A stretch of 64,000 nt of DNA, from assembly GCF_032854445.1 (NCBI RefSeq), contig NW_027018123.1, positions 1 through 64,000 on the forward strand, written 5' to 3'. Positions 1 through 12,700 of this stretch are shown here, piece by piece. The notes beneath the pieces are model-generated. The model had not been told where the DNA came from. It saw only the letters and a program-made list of their open reading frames with translations, and ran no database searches. The DNA is from Liolophura sinensis (taxonomy: Eukaryota > Mollusca > Polyplacophora > Chitonida > Chitonidae). The stretch's first letter is position 1, and each line of letters starts with the position of its first letter. The translations under genes were made by a program, and so were the position numbers.

Positions 1-3000
1 AACACAAGGTACTTGATACAGTCTGCTGTAAAAAGTCACAACTAAACACTGACCCACATTTATAATGTGCCAAAAGATGCGGAATTGGGCCAGGCATCGG
101 CAGCTGTTAAAAAAATTGCAAATATCCCTGGTTTCTATGGAGTAAGAGCCGTTGCTGGGCACGTGGATTATGACATCAATATTCATTGAATTGTCGCTAC
201 AGCCAAAAGTATTGGTCGGAGAGCAACGCGGTTTGCACCATTCGATTTCTCGTCACAAAATACGTCGGATTAGCCTCTTACCAGCAGCACTGGGACAATT
301 TTTCCAATTTTGCATTTTTGCCTGGTCTTTTTATTAATTGAAATCGGCAACACTGTACTCTGTACAATCGCGACTGGTCATTACTATATTCAACTTTTGA
401 CTATAAGTTATGTGCCCTTCGGTAGGCCAGAAGACCTGAAATCTTTGGGTTAAGCCCATTTAACTCACCCAGCAATTGTCTTACTTCTAAGTCCAAGACA
501 ATCTCAATGTCTTTATCTACGTGTAGAAAAACCACACCATTTTGTACGTGAAAAACACAAGGTACTTGATACAGTCTGCTGTAAAAAGTACAACTGAAAC
601 ACTGACCCACTTCAGTAAGGTGCCAAAAGATGCGGAATTGAGCCAGGCATCGGCAGCTGTTGAAAAATTGCACATTTCCCCTGGTTTCCATGGAGTAAGA
701 GCCGTTTGCTGGGCACGGTGATTATGACATAAATGATCATTCAATTGTCACAACAGCAAAAAGTATTGGTCGGATGAGCAACGCGGTTTGCACCATTCGA
801 TTTCTCGTCACAAAATACGTTCGGATTAGCCTCTTACCAGCAGCACTGGAACAGTTTTTCCACTTTTGCATTTTTACCTGGTCTCTTTGTTAATTGAAAT
901 CGGCTACAATGTACTATGTACAATTGCGACTGGTCATTACTATATTCAACTTTTGACTATAAGTTATGTGCCCTTCGGTAGCCCAGAAGACCTGAAATCT
1001 TTGGCTAAGCCCATTTAACTCACCCAGCAATTGTCTTACTTCTAAGTCCAAGACAATCTCAATGTCTTTATCTACGTGTAGAAAAACCAGACCATTTGTA
1101 CATAAAAAACACAAGGTACTTGATACAGTCTGCTGTAAAAAGTACAACTGAACACTGACCCACTTCAGTAAGGTGCCAAAAGATGCGGAATTGAGCCAGG
1201 CATCGGCAGCTGTTGAAAAATTGCAAATTTCCCTGGTTTCCATGGAGTAAGAGCCGTTTGCTGTGCACGTGATTATGACATAAATGATCATTCAATTGTC
1301 ACTACAGCCAAAAGTATTGGTCGGAGAGCAACGCGGATTGCACCATTCGATTTCTCGTTACAAAATACGTCGGATTAGCCTCTTACCAGCAGCACTGGAA
1401 CAATTTTTTCCAATTTTGCATTTTTGCCTGGTCTTTTTGTTAATTGAAATCGGCTACACTGTACTATGTACCATCGCGACTGGTCATTACTATATTCAAC
1501 TTTTGACTATATGTTATGTGCCCTTCGTAGCCCAGAAGACGTCAAATCTTTGGGCTAAGCCCATTTAACTCACCCAGCAATTGCCTTACTTCTAAATCGA
1601 AGACAATCTCAATGTCTTTATCTACGTGTAGAAAAACCAGACCATTTGTACATAAAAAACACAAGGTACTTGATACAGTCTGCTGTAAAAAGTACAACTA
1701 AACACTGACCCCACATTTATAAGGTGCCAAAAGATGCGGATTGGGCCAGGCATCGGCAGCTGTTAAAAAATTGCAAATATCCCTGGTTTCCATGGAGTAA
1801 GAGCCGTTGCTGTGCACGTAATTATGACATCAATATTAATTGAATTGTCGCTACAGCCCAAAAGTATTGGTCGGAGAGCAACGCGGATTGCACCATTCGA
1901 TTTCTTGTCGCAAAATACGTCGGATTAGCCTCTTACCAGCAGCACTGGAACAGTTTTTCCACTTTTGCATTTTTGCCTGGTCTTTTTGTTAATTGAAACA
2001 GGCTACACTGTACTCTGTACAATCGCGACTGGTCATTACTATATTCAACTTTTGACTATAAGTTATGTGCCCTTCGGTAGCCCAGAAGACCTGAAATCTT
2101 TGGGCTAAGCCCGTTAAACTCACCCAGCAATTGCCTTACTTCTAAGTGCAAGACAATCTCAATGTCTTTATCTAAGTGTAGAAAAACCACACCATTTGTA
2201 CGTGAAAAACACAAGGTACTTGATACAGTCTGCTGTAAAAAGTACAACTGAACACTGACCCACTTCAGTAAGGTGCCAAAAGATGCGGAATTGAGCCAGG
2301 CATCGGCAGCTGTTGAAAAATTGCAAATTTCCCTGGTTTCCATGGAGTAAGAGCCGTTGCTGGGCACGTGATTATGACATAAATGATCATTCAATTGTCA
2401 CTACAGTAAAAAGTATTAGACGGAGAGCAACGCGGTTTGCACCATTCGACTTCTAGTCACAAAATACGTCGGATTAGCCTCCTTACCAGCAGCACTGGAA
2501 CAGTTTTTCCACTTTTGCATTTTTACCTGGTCTTTTTGTTAATTGAAATCGGCTACACTGTACTATGTACAATCGCGACTGGTCTACTATATTCAACTTT
2601 TGACTATAAGTTATGTGCCCTTCGGTAGCCCAGAAAGACCTGAAATCTTTGGGCTAAGACCATTTAACTCACCCAGCAATTGCCTTACTTCTAAGTGCAA
2701 GGACAATCTCTATGTCTTATCTACGTGTAGAAAAACCACACCATTTGTACATGAAAAACACAAGGTACTTGATACAGTCTGCTGTAAAAAGTACAACTGA
2801 AAACTGACCCACTTCAGTAAGGTGCCAAAAGATGCGGAATTTGAGCCAGGCATCGGCAGCTGTTGACAAATTGCAAATTACCCTGGTTTTCCATGGAGTA
2901 AGAGCCGTTGCTACGCACGTGATTATGGCATAAATGATCATTCAATTGTCGCTACAGCCAAAAGTATTGGTCGGAGAGCAACGCGGGTTTGCACCATTCG

Positions 3001-3864
3001 ATTTCTCGTCACAAAAATACGTCAGATTAGCCTCTTACCAGCAGCACTGGAACAGTTTTTCCACTTTTGCATTTTTGCCTGGTCTTTTTGTTAATTGAAA
3101 TCGGCTACACTGTACTCTGTACAATCGCGACTGGTCATTACTATATTCAAACTTTTGACTATAAGTTATGTGCCCTTCGGTAGCCCAGAAGACCTGAAAT
3201 CTTTGGGCTAAGCCCATTTAACTCACCCGGCAATTGTCTTACTTCTAAGTCCAAGACAATCTCAATGTCTTTATCTAGGTGTAGAAAAACCCAGACCATT
3301 TGTACATAAAAAACACAAGGTACTTGATACAGTCTGCTGTAAAAATTTACAACTAAACACTGACCCACACTTATAAGGTGCCAAAAGATGCGGAATTGGG
3401 CCAGGCATCGGCAGCTGTTAAAAAATTGCAAAATATCCCTGGTTTCCATGGAGTAAGAGCGGTTGCTGGGCACGTGATTATGACATCAATATTCATTGAA
3501 TTGTCGCTACAGCCAAAAGTATATGTCGGAGAGCAACACTGTTTGCACCATTCGATTTCTCGTCACAAAATACGTCGGATTAGCCTCTTACCAGCAGCAC
3601 TGAAACAATTTTTCCACTTTTGCATTTTTGCCTGGTCTTTTTGTTAATTGAAATCGGCTACACTGTAACTCTGTACAATCGCGACTGGTCATTACTATAT
3701 TCAACTTTTGACTATAAGTTATGTGCCCTTCGGTAGCCCAGAAGACCTGAAATCTTTGGGCCAAGCCCATTTAACTCACCCAGCAATTGTCTTACTTCTA
3801 AGTCCAAGACAATCTCAATGTCTGTATCTACGTGTAGGAAAAACCACACCATTTGTACATAAAA
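1..3864 (+). repeat. Indel-rich satellite segment, copy 1 of a seven-unit-spaced block
   Basis: Unit starts: 401, 957, 1507, 2056, 2604, 3159, 3712. The subtype order from the left edge is TTTATA, TTCAGT, TTCAGT, TTTATA, TTCAGT, TTCAGT, TTTATA. Bases 1 to about 2866 are the same sequence as 3865 to about 6717, including private variants such as TTTATTAATTG, TTTATAATGTG, GTATTAGACGG and CGACTTCTAGTC. The offset shrinks from 3864 to 3852 because this copy carries extra single bases, for example AAAAAGTCACAAC, GGCACGGTGATT, GTCGGATGAGC and ACGTTCGGATT. Unit lengths here range from 548 to 556. The excess of one-base insertions looks like unpolished sequence more than biology. Confidence 0.8.
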
Positions 3865-4855
3865 AACACAAGGTACTTGATACAGTCTGCTGTAAAAAGT
3901 ACAACTAAACACTGACCCACATTTATAATGTGCCAAAAGATGCGGAATTGGCCAGGCATCGGCAGCTGTTAAAAAATGCAAATATCCTGGTTTCTATGGA
4001 GTAAGAGCCGTTGCTGGGCACGTGAATTATGACATCAATATTCATTGAATTGTCGCTACAGCCAAAAGTATTGGTCGGAGAGCAACGCGGTTGCACCATT
4101 CGATTTCTCGTCACAAAATACGTCGGATTAGCCTCTTACCAGCAGCACTGGGACAATTTTTCCAATTTTGCATTTTTGCCTGGTCTTTTTATTAATTGAA
4201 ATCGGCAACACTGTACTCTGTACAATCGCGGACTGGTCATTACTATATTCAACTTTTGACTATAAGTTATGTGCCCTTCGGTAGGCCAGAAGACCTGAAA
4301 TCTTTGGGTTCAGCCCATTTAACTCACCCAGCAATTGTCCTTACTTCTAAGTCCAAGACAATCTCAATGTCTTTATCTACGTGTAGAAAAACCACACCAT
4401 TTGTACGTGAAAAACACAAGGTACTTGATACAGTCTGCTGTAAAAAGTACAACTGAACACTGACCCACTTCAGTAAGGTGCCAAAAGATGCGGAATTGAG
4501 CCAGGCATCGGCAGCTGTTGAAAAATTGCACATTTCCCTGGTTTCCATGGAGTAAGAGCCGTTGCTGGGCACGTGATTATGACATAAATGATCATTCAAT
4601 TGTCACAACAGCCAAAAGTATTGGTCGGAGAGCAACGCGGTTTGCACCATTCGATTTCTCGTCACAAAATACGTCGGATTAGCCTCTTACCAGCAGCACT
4701 GGAACAGTTTTTCCACTTTTGCATTTTTACCTGGTCTCTTTGTTAATTGAAATCGGCTACAATGTACTATGTACAATTGCGACTGGTCATTACTATATTC
4801 AACTTTTGACTATAAGTTATGTGCCCTTCGGTAGCCCAGAAGACCTGAAATCTTT

Positions 4856-4866
4856 GGGCTAAGCCC
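4856..4866. other. GGGCTAAGCCC inverted repeat, once per unit
   Basis: Five-base arms GGGCT and AGCCC around one A. Variants in some units break one arm (CTTTCGGCTAAG, CTTTCCGCTAAG, GGGCCAAGCCC). This site is also where the 13.4 and 15.8 kb junction sequence derives from. Confidence 0.6.
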
Positions 4867-5118
4867 ATTTAACTCACCCAGCAATTGTCTTACTTCTAAG
4901 TCCAAGACAATCTCAATGTCTTTATCTACGTGTAGAAAAACCAGACCATTTGTACATAAAAAACACAAGGTACTTGATACAGTCTGCTGTAAAAAGTACA
5001 ACTGAACACTGACCCACTTCAGTAAGGTGCCAAAAGATGCGGAATTGAGCCAGGCATCGGCAGCTGTTGAAAAATTGCAAATTTCCCTGGTTTCCATGGA
5101 GTAAGAGCCGTTGCTGTG

Positions 5119-5124
5119 CACGTG
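5119..5124. other. CACGTG palindrome (E-box-like), once per unit
   Basis: CACGTG in the reference unit, in the context TGCACGTGATTATGAC. It is kept in nearly all units although the bases just before it vary (GGGCACGTG, TGTGCACGTG, TACGCACGTG, TGCGCACGTG). CACGTG is the core site of many bHLH proteins. Binding here is inference only. Confidence 0.5.
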
Positions 5125-5135
5125 ATTATGACATA

Positions 5136-5151
5136 AATGATCATTCAATTG
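5136..5151. other. AATGATCATT palindrome followed by CAATTG
   Basis: A perfect 10-bp palindrome directly followed by the 6-bp palindrome CAATTG. TTTATA-subtype units usually replace the first with an ATCAATATTCATTG form centred on AATATT, so palindromic character is kept with different bases. Confidence 0.6.
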
Positions 5152-5256
5152 TCACTACAGCCAAAAGTATTGGTCGGAGAGCAACGCGGATTGCACCATT
5201 CGATTTCTCGTTACAAAATACGTCGGATTAGCCTCTTACCAGCAGCACTGGAACAA

Positions 5257-5290
5257 TTTTTCCAATTTTGCATTTTTGCCTGGTCTTTTT
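5257..5290 (+). other. Cluster of four T-tracts, candidate bent DNA
   Basis: T-tracts of 5, 4, 5 and 5 bases lie at 5257-5261, 5266-5269, 5273-5277 and 5286-5290, with centres about 8.5, 7.5 and 13 bp apart. That is close to one helical turn on average. The cluster is present in essentially every unit. A-tracts in helical phase are known to curve DNA; curvature here is inferred, not measured. Confidence 0.5.
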
Positions 5291-6717
5291 GTTAATTGAA
5301 ATCGGCTACACTGTACTATGTACCATCGCGACTGGTCATTACTATATTCAACTTTTGACTATATGTTATGTGCCCTTCGGTAGCCCAGAAGACGTCAAAT
5401 CTTTGGGCTAAGCCCATTTAACTCACCCAGCAATTGCCTTACTTCTAAATCGAAGACAATCTCAATGTCTTTATCTACGTGTAGAAAAACCAGACCATTT
5501 GTACATAAAAAACACAAGGTACTTGATACAGTCTGCTGTAAAAAGTACAACTAAACACTGACCCACATTTATAAGGTGCCAAAAGATGCGGAATTGGGCC
5601 AGGCATCGGCAGCTGTTAAAAAATTGCAAATATCCCTGGTTTCCATGGAGTAAGAGCCGTTGCTGTGCACGTAATTATGACATCAATATTCATTGAATTG
5701 TCGCTACAGCCAAAAGTATTGGTCGGAGAGCAACGCGGATTGCACCATTCGATTTCTTGTCGCAAAATACGTCGGATTAGCCTCTTACCAGCAGCACTGG
5801 AACAGTTTTTCCACTTTTGCATTTTTGCCTGGTCTTTTTGTTAATTGAAACAGGCTACACTGTACTCTGTACAATCGCGACTGGTCATTACTATATTCAA
5901 CTTTTGACTATAAGTTATGTGCCCTTCGGTAGCCCAGAAGACCTGAAATCTTTGGGCTAAGCCCGTTAAACTCACCCAGCAATTGCCTTACTTCTAAGTG
6001 CAAGACAATCTCAATGTCTTTATCTACGTGTAGAAAAACCACACCATTTGTACGTGAAAAACACAAGGTACTTGATACAGTCTGCTGTAAAAAGTACAAC
6101 TGAACACTGACCCACTTCAGTAAGGTGCCAAAAGATGCGGAATTGAGCCAGGCATCGGCAGCTGTTGAAAAATTGCAAATTTCCCTGGTTTCCATGGAGT
6201 AAGAGCCGTTGCTGGGCACGTGATTATGACATAAATGATCATTCAATTGTCACTACAGTAAAAAGTATTAGACGGAGAGCAACGCGGTTTGCACCATTCG
6301 ACTTCTAGTCACAAAATACGTCGGATTAGCCTCTTACCAGCAGCACTGGAACAGTTTTTCCACTTTTGCATTTTTACCTGGTCTTTTTGTTAATTGAAAT
6401 CGGCTACACTGTACTATGTACAATCGCGACTGGTCATTACTATATTCAACTTTTGACTATAAGTTATGTGCCCTTCGGTAGCCCAGAAGACCTGAAATCT
6501 TTGGGCTAAGCCCATTTAACTCACCCAGCAATTGCCTTACTTCTAAGTGCAAGACAATCTCAATGTCTTTATCTACGTGTAGAAAAACCACACCATTTGT
6601 ACATGAAAAACACAAGGTACTTGATACAGTCTGCTGTAAAAAGTACAACTGAACACTGACCCACTTCAGTAAGGTGCCAAAAGATGCGGAATTGAGCCAG
6701 GCATCGGCAGCTGTTGA

Positions 6718-9700
6718 AAAATTGCAAATTTCCCTGGTTTCCATGGAGTAAGAGCCGTTGCTGGGCACTTTAATTATGACATAAATGATCATTCAATTGT
6801 CACTACAGCCAAAAGTATTGGTCGGAAAGCAACGCGGTTTGCACCATTCGATTTCTCGTCACAAAATACGTCGGATTAGCCTCTTACTAGTAGCACTGGA
6901 ACAGTTTTTTCCACTTTTGCATTTTTGCCTGGTCTTTTTGTTAATTGAAACCGGCTACACTGTACTCTGTACAATCGCGACTGGTCATTACTATATTCTA
7001 CTTTTGACTATAAGTTATGTGCCCTTCGGTAGCCCAGAAGACGTCAAATCTTTGGGCTAAGCCCATTTAACTCACCCAGCAATTGTCTTACTTCTAAGTG
7101 CAAGACAATCTCAATGTCTTTATCTAGTGTAGAAAACCAGACCATTTGTACATAAAAAACACAAGGTACTTGATACAGTCTGCTGTAAAAAGTACAACTA
7201 AAACACTGACCCACATTTATAAGGTGCCAAAAAATGCGGAATTGAGCCAGGCATCTGCAGCTGTTGAAAAATTGCAAATATCCCTGGTTTCATGGAGTAA
7301 GAGCCGTTGCTGGGCACGTGATTATGACATCAGTGATCATTGAATTGTCGCTACAGCCAAAAGTATTGGTCGGAGAGCAACGCGGATTGCACCATTCGAT
7401 TTCTCGTCACAAAATACGTCGGATTAGCCTCTTACTAGTAGAACTGGAACAGTTTTTCCACTTTTGCATTTTTGCCTGGTCTTTTTGTTAATTGAAACCG
7501 GCTACACTGTACTCTGTACAATCGCGACTGGTCATTACTATATTCAACTTTTGACTATAAGTTATGTGCCCTTCGGTAGCCCAGAAGACCTGAAATCTTT
7601 GGGCCAAGCCCATTTAACTCACCCATCAATTGTCTTACTTCTAAGTGCAAGACAATCTCAATGTCTTTATCTACGTGTAGAAAAACCAGACCATTTGTAC
7701 ATAAAAAACACAAGGTACTTGATACAGTCTGCTGTAAAAAGTACAACTAAACACTGACCCACATTTATAAGGTGCCAAAAGATGCGGAAGTGGGCCAGGC
7801 ATCGGCAGCTGTAAAAAATTGCAAATTTCCCTGGTTTCCATGGAGTAAGAGCCGTTGCTGTGCACATGATTATGACATAAATGATCATTCAATTGTCACT
7901 ACAGGCAAAAGTATTGGTCGGAGAGCAACGCGGTTTGCACCATTCGATTTCTCGTCACAAAATACGTCGGATTAGCCTCTTACCAGCAGCACTGGAACAC
8001 TTTTTCTAATTTTGCATTTTTGCCTGGTCTTTTTGTTAATTGAAATCGGCTACACTGTACTATGTACCATTGCGACTGGTCATTACTATATTCAAGTTTT
8101 GACTATAAGTTATGTGCCCTTCGGTAGCCCAGAAGACGTCAAATCTTTGGGCTAAGCCCATTTAACTCACCCAGCAATTGCCTTACTTCTAAGTGCAAGA
8201 CAATCTCAATGTCTTTATCTACTTGTAGAAAAACCAGACCATTTGTACATGAAAAACACAAGGTACTTGATGATACAGTCTGCTGTAAAAAGTACAACTG
8301 AACACTGACCCACTTCAGTAAGGTGCCAAAAGAATGCGGAATTGAGCCAGGCATCGGCTGCTGTTGCAAAATTGCAAATTTCCCTGGTTTCCATGGAGTA
8401 AGAGCCGTTGCTGGGCACATAATTATGACATAAATGATCATTCAATTGTCACTACAGCCAAAAGTATTGGTTGGAGAGCAACGCGGTTTGCACCATTCAA
8501 TTTCTCGTCACAAAATACGTCGGATTAGCCTCTTACCAGCAGCACTGGAACAGTTTTTCCACTTTTCAATTTCTGCCTGGTCTTTTTGTTAATTGAAATC
8601 GGCTACACTGTACTCTGTACAATCGCGACTGGTCATTACTATATTCAACTTTTGACTATAAGTTATGTGCCCTTCCGAAGCCCAGAAGACCTGAAATCTT
8701 TGGGCTAAGCCCATTTAACTCACCCAGCAATTGCCTTACTTCTAAGTGCAAGACAATCTCAATGTCTTTATCTACGTGTAGAAAAACCCACACCATTTGT
8801 ACGTGAAAAACACAAGGTACTTGATACAGTCTGCTGTAAAAAGTACAACTGAACACTGACCCACCTTAGTAAAGTGCCAAAAGATGCGGAATTGAACCAG
8901 TCATCGGCAGCTGTTGAAAAATTGCAAATTTCCCTGGTTTCCATGGAGTAAGAGCCGTTGCTGGGCACGTGATTATGACATAAATGATCATTCAATTGTC
9001 ACTACAGCCAAAAGTATTGGTCGGAGAGCAACGCGGTTTGCACCATTCGATTTCTCGTCACAAAATACGTCGGATTAGCCTCTTACTAGCAGCACTGGAA
9101 CAGTTTTTCCACTTTTGCATTTTTGCCTGGTCTTTTTGTTAATTGAAATCGGCTACACTGTACTCTGTACAATCGCGACTGGTCATTACTATATTCAACT
9201 TTTGACTATAAGTTATGTGCCCTTTGGTAGCCCAGAAGACCTGAAATCTTTGGGCTAAGCCCATTTAACTCACCCAGCAATTGCCTTACTTCTAAGTGCA
9301 AGACAATCTCAATGTCTTTATCTACGTGTAGAAAAACCACACCATTTGTACGTGAAAAACACTAGGTACTTGATACAGTCTGCTATAAAAAGTACAACTG
9401 AACACTGACCCACTTGAGTAAGGTGCCAAAAGATGCGGAATTGAGCCAGGCATCGGCTGCTGTTGCAAAATTGCAAATTTCCCTGGTTTCCATGGAGTAA
9501 GAGCCGTTGCTGGGCACGTGATTATGACATAAATGATCATTCAATTGTCACTACAGCCAAAAGTATTGGTCGGAGAGCAACGCGGATTGCACCATTCGAT
9601 TTCTCGTCACAAAATACGTCGGGTTAGCCTCTTTCTAGTAGCACTGGAACAGTTTTTCCACTTTTGCATTTTGCCTGGTCTTTTAGTTAATTGAAACCGG

Positions 9701-12700
9701 CTACACTGTACTCTGTACAATCGCGACTGGTCATTACTATATTCAACTTTTGACTATATGTTGTGTGCCCTTCGGTAGCCCAGAAGACGTCAAATCTTTG
9801 GACTAAGCCCATTTAACTCACCCAGCAATTGCCTTACTTCTAAGTCGAAAACAATCTCAATGTCTTTATCTACTTGTAGAAAAACCAGACCAGTTGTACA
9901 TGAAAAACACAAGGTACTTGATACAGTCTGCTGTAAAAAGTACAACTGAACACTGACCCACTTCAGTAAGGTGCCAAAAGATGCGGAATTGGGCCAGGTA
10001 TCGGCAGCTGTTGACAAATTGCAAATTTTCCTGCTTCCATGGAGTAAGAGCCGTTGCTGGGCACGTGATTATGACATAAATGATCATTCAATTGTCGCTA
10101 CAGCCAAAAGTATTGGTCGGAGAGCAAAGCGGATTGCACCATTCGATTTCTCGTCACAAAATACGTCAGGTTAGCCTCTTTCTAGTAGCACTGGAACAGT
10201 TTTTCCACTATTGCATTTTTGCCTGGTCTTTTAGTTAATTGAAACCGGCTACACTGTACTCTGTACAATCGCGACTGGTCATTACTATATTCAACTTTTG
10301 ACTATAAGTTATGTGCCCTTCGGTAGCCCAGAAGACGTCAAATCTTTGGGCTAAGCCCATTTAACTCACCCAGCAATTGTCTCACTTCTAAGTCCAAGAC
10401 AATCTCAATGTCTTTATCTACGTGTAGAAAAACCAGATTATTTGTACATAAAAAACACAAGGTACTTGATACAGTCTGCTGTAAAAAGTACAACTGAACA
10501 CTGACCCACTTCAGTAAGGTGCCAAAAGATGCGGACTTGAGCCAGGCATCGGCAGCTGTTGAAAAATTGCATGATTCCCTGGTTTCCATGGAGTAAGAGC
10601 CGTTGCTGGGCACGTGATTATGACATAAATGATCATTCAATTGTCACTACAGCCAAAAGTATTGGTCGGAGAGCAACGCGGTTTGCACCATTCGATTTCT
10701 CGTCACAAAATACGTCGGATTAGCCTCTTACCAGCAGCACTGGAACAGTTTTTCCACTTTTGCATTTTTACCTGGTCTTTTTGTTAATTGAAATCGGCTA
10801 CACTGTACTCTGTACAATCGCGACTGGTCATTACTATATTCAACTTTTGACTATAAGTTATGTGCCCTTGGGTAGCCCAGAAGACCTGAAATCTTTGGGC
10901 TAAGCCCATTTAACTCACCCAGCAATTGCCTTACTTCTAAGTGCAAGACAATCTCAATGTCTTTATCTACGTGTAGAAAAACCAGACCATTTGTACGTGA
11001 AAAACACAAGGTACTTGATACAGTCTGCTGTAAAAAGTACAACTGAACACTGACCCACATCAGTAAGGTGCCAAAAGATGCGGAATTGAGCCAGGCATCG
11101 ACAGCTGTTGAAAAATTGCAAAATTCCCTGGTTTCCATGGAGTAAGAGCCGTTGCTGGGCACGTCATTATGACATCAATTTTCATTCAATTGTCACTACA
11201 GCCAAAAGTATTGGTCGGAGAGCAACGCGGTTTGCACCATTCGATTTCTCGTCACAAAATACGTCGGATTAGCCTCTTACCAGCAGCACTGGAACAGTTT
11301 TTCCACTTTTGCATTTTTACCTGGTCTTTTTGTCAATTGAAATCGGCTACACTGTACTCTGTACAATCGCGACTGGTCATTACTATATTCAACTTTTGAC
11401 TATAAGTTATGTGCCCTTCGGTAGCCCAGAAGACCTGAAATCTTTGGGCTAAGCCCATTTAACTCACCCAGCAATTGCCTTACTTCTAAGTGCAAGACAA
11501 TCTCAATGTCTTTATCTACGTGTAGAAAAAACCAGACCTTTTGTACGTGAAAAACACAAGGTACTTGATACAGTCTGCTGTAAAAAGTACAACTAAACAC
11601 TGACCCACATTTATAATGTGCCAAAAGATGCGGAATTGGGCCAGGCATCGGCAGCTGTTAAAAAATTGCAAATATCCCTGGTTTCTATGGAGTAAGAGCC
11701 GTTGCTGGGCACGTGATTATGACATCAATATTCATTGAATTGTCGCTACAGCCAAAAGTATTGGTCGGAGAGCAACGCGGTTTGCACCATTCGATTTCTC
11801 GTCACAAAATACGTCGGATTAGCCTCTTACCAGCAGCACTGGGACAATTTTTCCAATTTTGCATTTTTGCCTGGTCGTTTTGTTAATTGAAATCGGCTAC
11901 ACTGTACTATGTACCATCGCGACTGGTCATTACTATATTCTACTTTTGACTATAAGTTATGTGCCCTTCGGTAGCCCAGAAGACCTGAAATCTTTGGGCT
12001 AAGCTCATTTAACTCACCCAGCAATTGCCTTACTTCTAAGTGCAAGACAATCTCAATGTCTTTATCTACGTGTAGAAAAACCAGACCATTTGTACGTGAA
12101 AAACACAAGGTACTTGATACAGTCTGCTGTAAAAAGTACAACTGAACACTGACCCACTTCAGTAAGGTGCCAAAAGATGCGGAATTGAGCCAGGCATTGG
12201 TAGTTGTTGAAAAATTGCAATTTTCCCTGGTTTCCATGGAGTAAGAGCCGTTGCTGGGCACGTGATTATGACATAAATGATCATTCAATTGTCACTACAG
12301 GCAAAAGTATTGGTCGGAGAGCAACGCGGTTTGCACCATTCGATTTCTCGTCACAAAATACGTCGAATTAGGCAGTTACCAGCAGCAACTGGAACAGTTT
12401 TTCCACTTTTGCATTTTTACCTGGTCTTTTTGTTAATTGAAATCGGCTACACTGTACTATGTACCATTGCGACTGGTCATTACTATATTCAAGTTTTGAC
12501 TATAAGTTATGTGCCCTTCGGTAGCCCAGAAGGCGTCAAATCTTTGGGCTAAGCCCATTTAACTCACCCAGCAATTGCCTTACTTCTAAGTGCAAGACAA
12601 TCTCAATGTCTTTATCTACTTGTAGAAAAACCAGACCATTTGTACGTGAAAAACACAAGGTACTTGATACAGTCTGCTGTAAAAAGTACAACTGAACACT

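Larger units (their letters stand above)
4810..5358 (+). repeat. Reference satellite monomer (549 bp, TTCAGT subtype)
   Basis: A clean full-length unit offered as a reference. Order of landmarks: start at CTATAAGTTATG; GACCTG (GACGTC in other units); the GGGCTAAGCCC palindrome; TCTAAGTCCAAGAC; the CTACGTGTAG near-palindrome; an A-rich stretch; CACAAGGTACTTGATACAG; TTCAGTAAGGTGCC (subtype site); GGCATCGGCAGCTG; CCATGG; CACGTG; AATGATCATT followed by CAATTG; GGTCGGAGAGCAACGCGG; CTCGTCACAAAATACGTC; four closely spaced T-tracts; CGGCTACACTG; ATCGCGACTGGTCATTAC. The phase chosen for the unit start is arbitrary. I saw no internal sub-repeat that would reduce the unit to a shorter ancestral period. 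Confidence 0.9.
3865..6717 (+). repeat. Satellite segment, copy 2 of the seven-unit-spaced block
   Basis: Unit starts: 4260, 4810, 5359, 5908, 6457, with lengths of 548-551. The segment matches 1 to about 2866 in variant content and subtype order but is much more regular in length. A few single-base losses lie at its beginning, around 3950-4100, such as GGAATTGGCCAGG and CAAATATCCTGG. The match ends near 6717, where this copy reads GTTGAAAAATTGC and the left copy reads GTTGACAAATTGC, followed by different CACGTG flanks. Confidence 0.8.

Noticed and set aside
4810-5148. Protein-coding gene copies on the minus strand (100-112 codons per unit)
   Set aside because: Two or three frames are open over the same bases, changes between units are often amino acid replacing (DLEV or HLEV, SRTNG or SCTNG or LCTNG), frameshifts are tolerated, and no family is recognisable.
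5190-5210. RNA polymerase III B-box from a tRNA-derived SINE (ATTCGATT)
   Set aside because: There is only partial similarity to GGTTCGANNCC and no A-box at the right distance, so a SINE origin is unsupported.
4810-5358. CENP-B box
   Set aside because: The TTCG sites (CATTCGATTTCTCG, CCTTCGGTAGCCC) do not fit NTTCGNNNNANNCGGGN on either strand.
8262-8275. TGATGA insertion as a functional variant
   Set aside because: A single three-base duplication in one unit, best explained by slippage.
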